DNA of 14,268 bases from JAQGMJ01 sp036271855. Lineage in GTDB: Bacteria > Pseudomonadota > Gammaproteobacteria > Burkholderiales > JAEUOS01. Of the stretch, positions 1-6,784 are shown one piece after another (position 1 is the first letter of the stretch; every line of letters starts with the position of its first letter). The notes under the pieces were generated by a model. It did no database searches. It saw only the letters and a program-made list of their open reading frames with translations, and had not been told where the DNA came from. The stretch is taken from the NCBI GenBank assembly GCA_036271855.1, contig DATAZV010000123.1, positions 1-14,268 on the forward strand, written 5' to 3'. The position numbers and the translations under genes are program-made.

Positions 1-2
1 AT

Positions 3-167
3 GCGCATTCGGATGTCGCCACCGCCATTCCCGCGCCCGGCCTGCCGTTCTCACTGGTGTTCCGCGCCGAGCCGGGCAGGGAAGATGTCATCCTCAAGGT
101 CGCCTCCGCCTATGAAGCCGCGAGCCGGCGCCGTGTGCCGCCGCCAGCCTTCGGTCCGCTGCAGTAA
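3..167 (+). CDS. Amidase family protein, C-terminal fragment (5' end outside window)
   Basis: Frame 3 is open from the window edge to a TAA at 165-167 and encodes 54 residues. The segment has the look of the extreme C-terminus of the amidase-signature family (GatA-like amidases): a GLPFSLVFRAEPGRED stretch corresponds to the usual GLPVGLQLVG-PG-D strand, followed by an ILKVASAYEAAS helix and an RVPPP tail. The family hydrolyses amides with a Ser-cisSer-Lys triad. Those residues lie upstream of the window, so activity cannot be judged. The stop is 31 bases before the start of the next gene on the same strand, so the two could be cotranscribed. The call rests only on the tail, and a non-amidase with a similar end is possible. 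Confidence 0.6.
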   Translation, partial: AHSDVATAIPAPGLPFSLVFRAEPGREDVILKVASAYEAASRRRVPPPAFGPLQ

Positions 168-189
168 ACTTCGCCGCGCGCCCCAAGCC

Positions 190-195
190 GGAGAA
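190..195 (+). promoter_or_regulatory. Ribosome binding site that sets the start at 199
   Basis: GGAGAA lies 3 bases before the ATG at 199, with the GGAG core 5 bases away. The same frame stays open upstream to base 1, but that part overlaps the amidase tail in another frame and encodes Arg/Pro/Ser-rich nonsense. A signal peptide begins exactly at 199. Confidence 0.75.
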
Positions 196-198
196 TTC

Positions 199-2796
199 AT
201 GCGGTATCTGAAAGCCTGTTGCCTGGTCCTGCTGCTGATTGCCGGCGGGTCCGCTTCGGCGCAAGCCCTGGTCAGCGGCGCGCGCGACATGGTCGAAACC
301 CAGCGCCGCATCCTCGCCCTGCATGAAGCCAGCGGCGGAGACGAACAGGCCCGCACTGTCGCCGGACAGTTCCTGTTCCACAGCCTGCAGGACAAGAGCG
401 CCGCGCTGTCGCAGGCGCTGGCCGACGCCACTCGCCGCGGTGATACCGCTGCGCTAAACGGCTTTTTCGATTATCTCGAACGCGGCGAGCTCTACGACCT
501 CGATCGCCTCACCCTGCGCGAGACCCTGGAAGACTGGGCCGCGATGCTCAACCCCGCGCAAATCCCGCCGCGCCTGTCACGCCTGCAGGCCGAGTTCCCG
601 CGCATCCAGGCGCGCTACGCCCGCGAACTCACCACGGCGATGGCCGAAGAGCCGGCGCGCGGCCTGGCTGCCAAACGCGGCAACTGGGACGCCTATGTCG
701 ACTCGGTACGCGACAAATATTCGGCCGATGCCATCCTCAAGGGCCTGCAGGAAGACCTGCCCAACGACACCCGCGGCGCATCCAAGACGCCGGAGAAGGA
801 AACCCAGGCCCGCTCCAACGAACTCAACGGCCGCAACCTGCCGCCCAAGACCCTGCTGCTCACTTTCGATGACGGCCCGCACCCGCGCTATACCGACCAG
901 TTGCTCGCCATTCTCGCGCGCTACAAGATCAAGGCGCTATTTTTCCAGGTCGGCAAAAATCTCGGCACCGCCAAGGACGGGCAGGTGAAGCTGATCGCGC
1001 AAAACGCCGCGGTAGAAAAACGCATCATCGCCGCCGGCCATGCGATTGCCAACCACAGCTACTCGCACGCCTTCCTGCCCAAGCTCGACGACAAGCGCTT
1101 GACTGAAGAAATCGACAGCACCCAGCAGCTCCTTGCCGCCGCCGTGCCCGAAGGCCCCGGCCGCACGGCGATGTTCCGCGCTCCCTACGGCGCGCGCAAT
1201 CCCCTGGTGCTGACCGAACTGGCCGACCGCAAGCTGCGCTCGGTGATGTGGAATATCGATTCGCTCGACTGGGAAGACCCGGTTTCCGACTCGGTGGCCA
1301 AGCGCGTCATCGCGCAAGTGGAAAAGGAGGGTAGGGGCATCATCCTGTTTCACGACATCCACGCCCGCTCGGTTGAAGCCCTGCCGCAGGTGCTGGATAC
1401 CCTGATCGCCAAGGGCTACAAGTTCGCCTCCTGGAATGGAACAGAACTTGTCGTCGACAACGCCGCCGTCCCCGCACCCGCCAGCGAGCCGCTGTACCGC
1501 GAAAGCTACGCCGTCATCATCGGCATAGACGACTACAACGCCTGGCCCAAGCTGCGCTATGCCACCCACGACGCCGGCTCCATCAAGGACGTACTGGTGC
1601 AAAAATACGGCTTCAAGGAGGCCAACGTCACGCTGCTGACCAACAAGCAGGCCACGCGCGAAAACATCATGGCCACGCTCGGTACCACGCTCGCCGACGC
1701 GCGCAAGGTCAAGCGTGAAGATAGGGTTTTCGTGTTCTTCGCCGGCCACGGCGCCACCCGCCGCCTGCCTTCGGGCCGCGACCTCGGCTACATCATCCCG
1801 GTCGATGCCGCTGCCGACAACTTCACGCAAGCCATCTCCATGACCCAACTGCAGGACATCGCCGAGGCGATTCCCGCCAAGCACCTGCTGTTCGTCATGG
1901 ACTCCTGCTACTCCGGCCTGGCGCTCACCCGTGGTGGCGGCCGTGCCGACGGCAACGTCTATGCACGTGAGTTGGCCAAGCGCGGCGCAAGGCAAATGTT
2001 CACCGCCGGCGGGGCGGATGAGCAAGTGGCCGACAACGGCCCCAACGGCCATTCGATTTTCACCTGGACCCTGCTGCAGGGCCTGGAAGGCAAGGCCGAC
2101 CTCAACGGCGACGGCATCATCACCGCCTCCGAACTCGCGGCCCATGTCTCGCCCATCGTCTCCACCTTGTCGCGCCAGACCCCGGCCTTCGGCAACCTGG
2201 TCGGCAGCGAAGGCGGCGACATGATCTTCGAAACCGGCCATGCCAGCGAATACCTGAACGGCGAGTCGGCCCAGCTCGACGACGAAGCCGCCAAACTCGC
2301 CGACCAGATCGCCAAACTCAAGGGCGACATCGCCGCCAAGGCCGAGCGCAACGCCAAGCTGCGCGCCGAACTGGCGAGCCTGCAGGCAGGCAACGTCGCG
2401 CCGCCCGCCCCGTCAGCCCCGCCGCTGCCCGCCGCCGGCCCGATGACCGCTTCCGCCCACAACGACCGTGGCACTGCGCTATTCCGCGAAAAGCAATATG
2501 CCGAAGCGCAAGCCGAGTTCGAAGCCGCCGTAAAGGCCGACCCCAACTTCGCGCTCGCCGTCAACAACCTCGGCTACGCGCACTACCGGCTGGAACACTA
2601 CCCCCAAGCCGCGCAATGGTTCGAAAAGACCATCGTCCTCGACCCGAAACGCGCAGTGGCCTATCTCAACCTCGGCGACGTCTACGTCAAGCTGGACAAG
2701 AAAACGGAAGCCCGGCGCGCCTACGAAAAATACCTGGAACTCGCGCCCACCGGCCGGGGCGCCGACACCGCGCGCCAGCAGTTGCGCGGGCTATAG
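199..2796 (+). CDS. Exported NodB polysaccharide deacetylase / caspase-like (C14) / TPR fusion protein
   Basis: The protein has 865 residues and probably acts in the periplasm or at the cell envelope. Residues 1-22 are a signal peptide (hydrophobic core, then SASAQA), and 25-205 are a helical region I do not recognise. Residues 215-415 are a NodB deacetylase domain: TFDDG with D224 and D225, HSYSH with H286 and H290 as metal ligands, RAPYG at 327-331, WNIDSLDW from 351, and the LFHD motif with H385. Residues 435-680 are a caspase-like C14 domain with catalytic His517 (FFAGHG) and Cys570 (MDSCYSG). An EF-hand-like loop is at 634-645. Residues 690-730 look like a coiled coil, followed by a Pro/Ala linker, and 752-850 hold about three TPR units. 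All catalytic motifs of both enzyme domains are intact. NodB enzymes remove acetyl groups from glycans and C14 enzymes cut after Arg, Lys or Asp. The real substrates are unknown. Confidence 0.9.
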   Translation: MRYLKACCLVLLLIAGGSASAQALVSGARDMVETQRRILALHEASGGDEQARTVAGQFLFHSLQDKSAALSQALADATRRGDTAALNGFFDYLERGELYDLDRLTLRETLEDWAAMLNPAQIPPRLSRLQAEFPRIQARYARELTTAMAEEPARGLAAKRGNWDAYVDSVRDKYSADAILKGLQEDLPNDTRGASKTPEKETQARSNELNGRNLPPKTLLLTFDDGPHPRYTDQLLAILARYKIKALFFQVGKNLGTAKDGQVKLIAQNAAVEKRIIAAGHAIANHSYSHAFLPKLDDKRLTEEIDSTQQLLAAAVPEGPGRTAMFRAPYGARNPLVLTELADRKLRSVMWNIDSLDWEDPVSDSVAKRVIAQVEKEGRGIILFHDIHARSVEALPQVLDTLIAKGYKFASWNGTELVVDNAAVPAPASEPLYRESYAVIIGIDDYNAWPKLRYATHDAGSIKDVLVQKYGFKEANVTLLTNKQATRENIMATLGTTLADARKVKREDRVFVFFAGHGATRRLPSGRDLGYIIPVDAAADNFTQAISMTQLQDIAEAIPAKHLLFVMDSCYSGLALTRGGGRADGNVYARELAKRGARQMFTAGGADEQVADNGPNGHSIFTWTLLQGLEGKADLNGDGIITASELAAHVSPIVSTLSRQTPAFGNLVGSEGGDMIFETGHASEYLNGESAQLDDEAAKLADQIAKLKGDIAAKAERNAKLRAELASLQAGNVAPPAPSAPPLPAAGPMTASAHNDRGTALFREKQYAEAQAEFEAAVKADPNFALAVNNLGYAHYRLEHYPQAAQWFEKTIVLDPKRAVAYLNLGDVYVKLDKKTEARRAYEKYLELAPTGRGADTARQQLRGL

Positions 2797-2809
2797 CCGC
2801 GCGCGGGTA

Positions 2810-2824
2810 GCTGCGCGGCGCAGC
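2810..2824. terminator. Short palindrome between convergent genes (possible hairpin)
   Basis: GCTGCGC and GCGCAGC flank a single central G in the 31-base gap between the convergent stops at 2796 and 2828. A 5 bp stem with a 5-base loop is feasible. No T-tract follows on either strand, so it is at best a weak bidirectional terminator. Confidence 0.3.
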
Positions 2825-2827
2825 GGC

Positions 2828-3553
2828 TCAGACCGGCGCGAAGCCGGCCGTCCGGAACTGCGCCCGTGCTTCGGGGCTTTGCAGGCAGGCAAGAAATTCC
2901 GTCGACGCCGCGTGCGCCCCCCGGACCATCGCCATGGCGTAAGTCGTGGTGTGCTGGAACTCCGCCGGCAGGTTGCCTGCAAGTTGCAAGTCATCGCGCG
3001 CCAGGATGATGCTGGTCTGCAAGGCGCCGATTTCCGCGCGCCCTTCGGCGACCGCCTGTGCCACTGCCAATCCCAGGGGTTCGAGCACGGCCTTGTCCTG
3101 CATCGCCTGCGCGATTCCCAGCCGTTGCAGCACGCCCGCCAGGTGTACGCCACTGGAGTCGCCGGTTCGCGGGTCGCCATAGGCAAATGATTTTGCAGTC
3201 AGGAGGGCGCTGCGCAGTAAGTCGGTAGTCGAAACATCAAGCGGTGTTTCACCGCGCCGCTGCGCAATCGCAAAGCCGACGCTGCCGATGGAGCCGATCG
3301 TACCCGCTACCAGCATGCCTTCGGCCGCCAGCTTTTCCAGCGGCAACAGGCCGAGCACCACCACATCAGCTTTCTCGCCGGCGCGAAGTTTTTCCACCAG
3401 ACCGCCGACCGGGCCAAGCGTGAAATCGACGGCAACGCCTGAGCGCTGTTCGAATGCCTGTGGTAGCTGGCCCAAAGCGGAGCGGGCCGCGCCGGCGCAA
3501 AATACCCGCAAGCGCGCGGGACCCTCGGCGCCGGCGTTTGCGGAGACTGCCAT
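2828..3553 (-). CDS. ModA-like substrate-binding protein without signal peptide
   Basis: The 241-residue protein has the fold signature of type 2 periplasmic binding proteins of the ModA/SBP_bac_11 kind. A first strand LRVFCAGAARSALGQL (residues 15-30) is followed by a helix, then KADVVVLGLLPLEKL (61-75), a hinge-like YGDPRTGDSSGVHLAGVLQRLG (125-146), and EIGALQTSIIL (174-184). ATG at 3553 is chosen because GAGGG sits 7 bases upstream and the gap to the preceding OsmC-like stop is 10 bases. A GTG at 3574 would overlap that stop. With either start the N-terminus (MAVSANAGAEGPARL) has no hydrophobic core, so the protein looks cytoplasmic. Ligand specificity cannot be read from the sequence. It is the last gene of the minus-strand run and has no ABC permease or ATPase next to it. 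Confidence 0.75.
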   Translation of the reverse strand: MAVSANAGAEGPARLRVFCAGAARSALGQLPQAFEQRSGVAVDFTLGPVGGLVEKLRAGEKADVVVLGLLPLEKLAAEGMLVAGTIGSIGSVGFAIAQRRGETPLDVSTTDLLRSALLTAKSFAYGDPRTGDSSGVHLAGVLQRLGIAQAMQDKAVLEPLGLAVAQAVAEGRAEIGALQTSIILARDDLQLAGNLPAEFQHTTTYAMAMVRGAHAASTEFLACLQSPEARAQFRTAGFAPV

Positions 3554-3563
3554 GGAGTTTCCC

Positions 3564-4145
3564 TCAGATGCCACTGATGACGCGGGCGGTGTCCTGGCCG
3601 GGTTGCCACTCCCGCTCCACGGTCAGCGCGTCGCCCACCTTGAGCACTTCCTTGACCACCGTCGCATGGCGCAAGGTGGCATAGACCGGGCAGCGCAGCG
3701 CTACCGTGTCGGCCATCTCGCAGATCCTTTGCGCCGTCATCCCCTCGCCGGCGACGGTGATGAACACATGCAGCTCCTGCATGCCGGAGTCGACCTCGCC
3801 CAGGTACTCGCCGCGCCAGGAAAACACCGACTCGGTCTCGATCGCCAGGGCCGTCAGCGCGATGCCTTCCAGTGCCGCCCAGCGCAAGCACCACATCTGC
3901 TGGCAGCTGGCCAGGCCACCCAGCAGCAGGTCCATCGGGCGTGGATGCTCGGCGAAGCCGCCCGCGTCCAGCGCGGCGTCGGTGCGATAGACAAACTTGC
4001 CGGCGCTCACTTCGCCCTGCAGGTCCTTGACGATGGAAAGTTTGACGCGCGGCTTGCGGATCGGCTCCTTGCGGCCATCGCGCACGCCTTCGGCGGCCTT
4101 GATGATGCTTTGCTTGATGCGTTCAAAATTGACGTCGATGCTCAT
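3564..4145 (-). CDS. OsmC/Ohr-family protein
   Basis: The 193-residue product carries the two conserved cysteines of the OsmC family: Cys81 in GLASCQQMWC and Cys152 in ALRCPVYATL. It also has the PMDLLLGGLASC helix start (residues 70-81) and the late strand-helix segment around HVFITVAGEG and QRICEMAD. In characterised family members the cysteine pair reduces organic hydroperoxides, but divergent OsmC-like proteins have unclear roles. The extra 40 or so N-terminal residues and Cys86 depart from the short Ohr form, so I would not call it Ohr. It starts at ATG 4145, 20 bases after the Bug stop, and ends 10 bases before the binding-protein gene, which points to one transcript. Confidence 0.85.
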   Translation of the reverse strand: MSIDVNFERIKQSIIKAAEGVRDGRKEPIRKPRVKLSIVKDLQGEVSAGKFVYRTDAALDAGGFAEHPRPMDLLLGGLASCQQMWCLRWAALEGIALTALAIETESVFSWRGEYLGEVDSGMQELHVFITVAGEGMTAQRICEMADTVALRCPVYATLRHATVVKEVLKVGDALTVEREWQPGQDTARVISGI

Positions 4146-4165
4146 GGGGATAACCTGTCGCGGAT

Positions 4166-5176
4166 TTAATTGACCTTGGCGTCTTTGGGAATGGCCGACG
4201 CCCATTTGCTGACTTCCGATTTCATGTACTGGCCCAGTTCCTCCGGCGTGCTGCCCACGGCTTCCGAACCTTCGTTCTGCAACTGCGTCAGCACTTCGGG
4301 CGATTGCACCACCTTGACCAGTTCGGCATTCAGGCGATCGATGATGGGCTTGGGCGTGCGCGCCGGCGCCAGCACCGCATACCACTGCGAAGCCTCGAAG
4401 CCGGGCAGGCCGGCCTCGGCCACCGTCGGCAGTTCGGGAAAAGCCGCCGAGCGTTTGGCGCCGGTGGTCGCCAGCGCGCGCAGGCGGTTCGCCTTGATGT
4501 AGGGCAACACCGTCAGGGCAGGGGAGAGCATCAGGTCTACCTCGCCCGCCAGAAGTCCGGTCACCGCGGGGCCCGAGCCCTTGTACGGCACGTGCACCAT
4601 CTGCACTCCGGCCATCTGGCAAAACAACACGCCGGCCAAATGCGGCGTGGTGCCGCTGCCGGCCGAGGCGTAATTGAGCGCGCCCGGCTTGGCTTTGGCC
4701 AGCGCGATCAGCTCCTTCACCGACTTCGCCTGCACCTGCGGGTAGACCGCGAGTATGTTCGGCGTGCGCGCCAGCAGGCTGATCGGCACGAAATCCTTCA
4801 CCGGATCGAAGCTCAGCTTGGGATACAGCGTGACGTTGATCGCCAGCGCGGCCGCGCCCATCATGATGGTGTAGCCGTTGGGTTCGGCGCGCGCGGCCAG
4901 TTCGGTGCCGATGTTGCCCGCCGCGCCACCGTGGTTGTCGATCACCACCGGCTGCCCGAGGCGCAGCGACAGGCGCTGGCCGATGGTCCGCGCGATGGCG
5001 TCGACGCCGCCGCCGGCGGTATAGGGCACGATGAAGCGGATCGGTTGCGTGGGATAGGCCTGTGCGCGAGCCGGCCCGGCAATCGACGCGAGCAGGGCGC
5101 CCAGCGCAAGCGCGGAGAAGCCCGACAGCAGCCGGCCGCGGCTGGCGATCGGCATGGAGATACAGGGTAGATGCAT
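4166..5176 (-). CDS. Bug/TctC-family extracytoplasmic solute receptor
   Basis: The 336-residue protein has a signal peptide (hydrophobic stretch 18-33, cleavage near ARAQA at residue 40) and then the Bug family hallmarks: YPTQPIRFIVPYTAGGGVD (41-59), PVVIDNHGGAAGNIG (76-90), NGYTIMMG (100-107), NYASAGSGTTPHLAG (168-182) and HVPYKG (195-200). Bug proteins bind carboxylates or other small polar molecules in the periplasm, using backbone contacts around the GG-D loop. The start at 5176 is preceded by AAGGAAAG with suitable spacing. The frame continues upstream to 5275, but that part overlaps the reductase gene and lacks signal-peptide character. No TctA or TctB gene is adjacent. The position between a reductase-like and an OsmC-like gene suggests it serves the same pathway. 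Confidence 0.92.
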   Translation of the reverse strand: MHLPCISMPIASRGRLLSGFSALALGALLASIAGPARAQAYPTQPIRFIVPYTAGGGVDAIARTIGQRLSLRLGQPVVIDNHGGAAGNIGTELAARAEPNGYTIMMGAAALAINVTLYPKLSFDPVKDFVPISLLARTPNILAVYPQVQAKSVKELIALAKAKPGALNYASAGSGTTPHLAGVLFCQMAGVQMVHVPYKGSGPAVTGLLAGEVDLMLSPALTVLPYIKANRLRALATTGAKRSAAFPELPTVAEAGLPGFEASQWYAVLAPARTPKPIIDRLNAELVKVVQSPEVLTQLQNEGSEAVGSTPEELGQYMKSEVSKWASAIPKDAKVN

Positions 5177-5222
5177 GGTCTTTCCTTGATCGCGGTTAGG
5201 TCCCCATCCACTGATATCGTTT

Positions 5223-6173
5223 TTATTTGCCGGCAGGGTGGGCCGGCAGGCGGCCGGCGTCCCTGCGTTGTTCATAAGCCTTGACGTGCGTATAAGCCAT
5301 TAGAAGCATCGCATCGGGCAGGCCGGCGGCGCGGCAGCGCTGCAGCATGTAGCCGATCACCTGCTCGGACTCGATGCGCCCGCCCTTTTCCAGGTCGCGC
5401 AGCATCGAGGCTTCGTATTTGGCGTCCCGCGTGGCAAACAGGTCGCGGTAGGTCTGGAGGAATTTCTCATCGGGCCGGTGGCCGGCCTGGGCGGCGATTT
5501 CCGCGTTGGTCTCGAGTAGCCGCAGCAGCATGGCGGTGCCCTCGGGCGTACGAGCGATCTCGCCGAGGTTGGCGCGCATTGCGCAAGTGGCGCTGGCGAC
5601 GGTGGCCAGGTGCACCAGCTTGAGCCAGAGTTCGCGCATGATGTTGGTCGAAAGCTTGGCCTCGATGCCGGTTTGCGTCAGCAGCGCCTTGAAGGTTTGC
5701 AGGCGCGCCGACTCGCTGCCGTCCTGCTCACCGAAAGTGACGGTCTGCCAGTCGTTGAGCTGCCGTACCACGCCTTCCGGCGTCAGGGTCACCTGCATGC
5801 GCGCGGTGCCGCCGAGCACGCGGGCGGCGCCGAATTCCCGGTTCAGCAACTCGATGTGCGCAATGCCGTTGAGCAGCGGCAGGATCGCCGCTTCGCCCGC
5901 CAGGGCCGGGCGCAGGGTGTCGATGGCGTCGTCCAGGTCATAGGCCTTGGCGGTGAGCACTACCAGGTCGTAGTCCGCGCCGACTTGCGATTTCAGCAGC
6001 GTCTTCACCTTCACCTGCGCATCGCCCTGCGGGCTTTCGATGCGCAAGCCATCGGCCTCCAATTGCGCCTGGCGTTTTTCCCGCACCAGGAAGGTCACGT
6101 CGGCGCCATGTTGCGCCAGCCTGCCGCCCACCAGCCCGCCGATGCCGCCGGCGCCCAGAAACAGAATTCTCAT
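5223..6173 (-). CDS. 2-dehydropantoate 2-reductase (ApbA/PanE) family protein
   Basis: The 316-residue protein opens with a Rossmann NADP-binding motif, MRILFLGAGGIGG (G7, G9, G12). The family's conserved elements follow: LNGIAHIELL (101-110), ELWLKLVHLA with the expected catalytic Lys185, and SMLRDLEKGGRIESE (256-270), which matches the C-terminal substrate-contacting segment. Length and both domains are typical. The family reduces ketopantoate to pantoate for coenzyme A synthesis, but many paralogues act on other 2-keto or hydroxy acids. The neighbours (cupin, Bug receptor, OsmC) suggest such a catabolic paralogue, so I do not assign panE. ATG 6173 has AAAGGAGAG upstream, and an upstream in-frame extension to 6215 lacks the Rossmann start. 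Confidence 0.85.
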   Translation of the reverse strand: MRILFLGAGGIGGLVGGRLAQHGADVTFLVREKRQAQLEADGLRIESPQGDAQVKVKTLLKSQVGADYDLVVLTAKAYDLDDAIDTLRPALAGEAAILPLLNGIAHIELLNREFGAARVLGGTARMQVTLTPEGVVRQLNDWQTVTFGEQDGSESARLQTFKALLTQTGIEAKLSTNIMRELWLKLVHLATVASATCAMRANLGEIARTPEGTAMLLRLLETNAEIAAQAGHRPDEKFLQTYRDLFATRDAKYEASMLRDLEKGGRIESEQVIGYMLQRCRAAGLPDAMLLMAYTHVKAYEQRRDAGRLPAHPAGK

Positions 6174-6259
6174 GCTGCTGCTCTCCTTTATTGTCTTGTG
6201 CGGGCTGCGCGGCAATGGCGCGGCCCGCTTTGGTGCCCTCTGGATTCATGATGAAACGC

Positions 6260-6634
6260 TCAGGCCGCCTTGAACGGCAGGAAATCATAACTGCCCACTC
6301 CCTGGATCAGGACAAAACGGCAACGGCCCGGCCCCGGGTTGAAGGGGCGGTGCGCGGTACCGACTTCGACCTTGGCCGAATCGCCGACCGCCAGTTCCAG
6401 CGTATCGTGCCGCGCGCCGCTGAACACGTCCACGCGCTCGATCGTCAGCCGGCCCTCGATGCAATAGAAGATGTCGAACACCTGGGTGTGGCTATGCCAG
6501 GGCACCTCTTCGCCCTCGGCGAGGGTGAATTCCTTGACATGCACGTCGCTGCCCTCGGCCAGCCATTTGCGCGAGGACACGGTGTAGTACCTGGCCTGTT
6601 CTTCGCGTCCCTCGACGCCTGTATTGGTGCTCAT
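6260..6634 (-). CDS. Small single-domain cupin protein
   Basis: This is a 124-residue single cupin barrel. Motif 1 is GEEVPWHSHTQVFDIFYCIEG (residues 41-61) with His47 and His49 as metal ligands. The usual glutamate is absent at the normal spacing and is replaced by Gln51 or Asp54. Motif 2 is GDSAKVEVGTAHRPFNPGPG (84-103) with His95. Such proteins may bind a metal and act as dioxygenases, isomerases or ligand-binding proteins, and nothing here decides between them. ATG 6634 follows AAGGA at 6-base spacing. It is the first gene of the minus-strand run and is read divergently from the Bug gene at 6785. An 86-base gap separates it from the reductase-like gene. Confidence 0.85.
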   Translation of the reverse strand: MSTNTGVEGREEQARYYTVSSRKWLAEGSDVHVKEFTLAEGEEVPWHSHTQVFDIFYCIEGRLTIERVDVFSGARHDTLELAVGDSAKVEVGTAHRPFNPGPGRCRFVLIQGVGSYDFLPFKAA

Positions 6635-6657
6635 GGATTTCCTTCGAAGTCAGTAGC

Positions 6658-6705
6658 GATGATCAAACCGCCACTGTGCACCTTTTGGCTGTGGCGCGCA
6701 TCATC
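6658..6705. promoter_or_regulatory. Interrupted inverted repeat in the divergent intergenic region
   Basis: The 150-base gap between the divergent starts at 6634 and 6785 contains nested inverted arms: GATGAT (6658-6663) with ATCATC (6700-6705), and CGCCAC (6669-6674) with GTGGCG (6691-6696). The arms are well placed to be an operator shared by both clusters, or to form a hairpin. No clear -35/-10 pair was found in either direction, so the role is inferred from position and symmetry only. Confidence 0.35.
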
Positions 6706-6742
6706 AAAAGCTAATCCCGTGTAGTAATGGCAGGGCAGCGGC

Positions 6743-6762
6743 CGCCGGCGTAAAGTCCGGCG
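6743..6762 (+). other. GC-rich stem-loop in the leader of the Bug gene
   Basis: CGCCGG and CCGGCG form a perfect 6 bp stem with an 8-base loop. The stem ends 8 bases before the GGAGGAG ribosome binding site at 6771-6777. It could affect mRNA stability or initiation, but chance is possible at this GC content. Confidence 0.3.
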
Positions 6763-6770
6763 ACAACGAT

Positions 6771-6777
6771 GGAGGAG
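6771..6777 (+). promoter_or_regulatory. Strong ribosome binding site favouring a TTG start at 6785
   Basis: GGAGGAG ends 7 bases before TTG 6785 and 13 bases before ATG 6791 in the same frame. Spacing favours TTG while codon preference favours ATG. The two products differ by only two residues. Confidence 0.6.
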
Positions 6778-6784
6778 ACCAGCC

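Noticed and set aside
1..198. In-frame 5' extension of the deacetylase-caspase gene back to base 1
   Set aside because: The extension is Arg/Pro/Ser-rich without domain character, overlaps the amidase tail in frame 3, and a ribosome binding site plus signal peptide begin at 199.
937..2241. Long minus-strand open frame (434 codons)
   Set aside because: It is antisense to the deacetylase and caspase domains, whose motifs are unmistakable. The translation is Gly/Asp/His-rich with no motif, typical of antisense frames in GC-rich genes.
2810..2824. Strong intrinsic terminator after the deacetylase-caspase gene
   Set aside because: Only a short palindrome without a T-tract is present. It is kept as a low-confidence feature, not as a proven terminator.
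3288..4169. Plus-strand open frame across the binding-protein and OsmC-like genes
   Set aside because: The opposite strand encodes the conserved OsmC cysteine motifs and the ModA-like fold. This frame has low-complexity His/Arg/Gln composition and no ribosome binding site.
4304..5170. Plus-strand open frame of 288 codons
   Set aside because: It is antisense to the Bug gene with all family motifs on the minus strand. The translation is Arg/Gln/His-rich without recognisable features.
6174..6259. Possible small ORF between the cupin and reductase-like genes
   Set aside because: An ATG at 6249 opens a minus-strand frame that runs into the reductase gene out of frame. It has no ribosome binding site and no plausible product.
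6685..6715. Plus-strand promoter TTGGCT ... TAAT before the Bug gene at 6785
   Set aside because: The spacing is about 21 bases or the -10 is poor, so the match is no better than chance.
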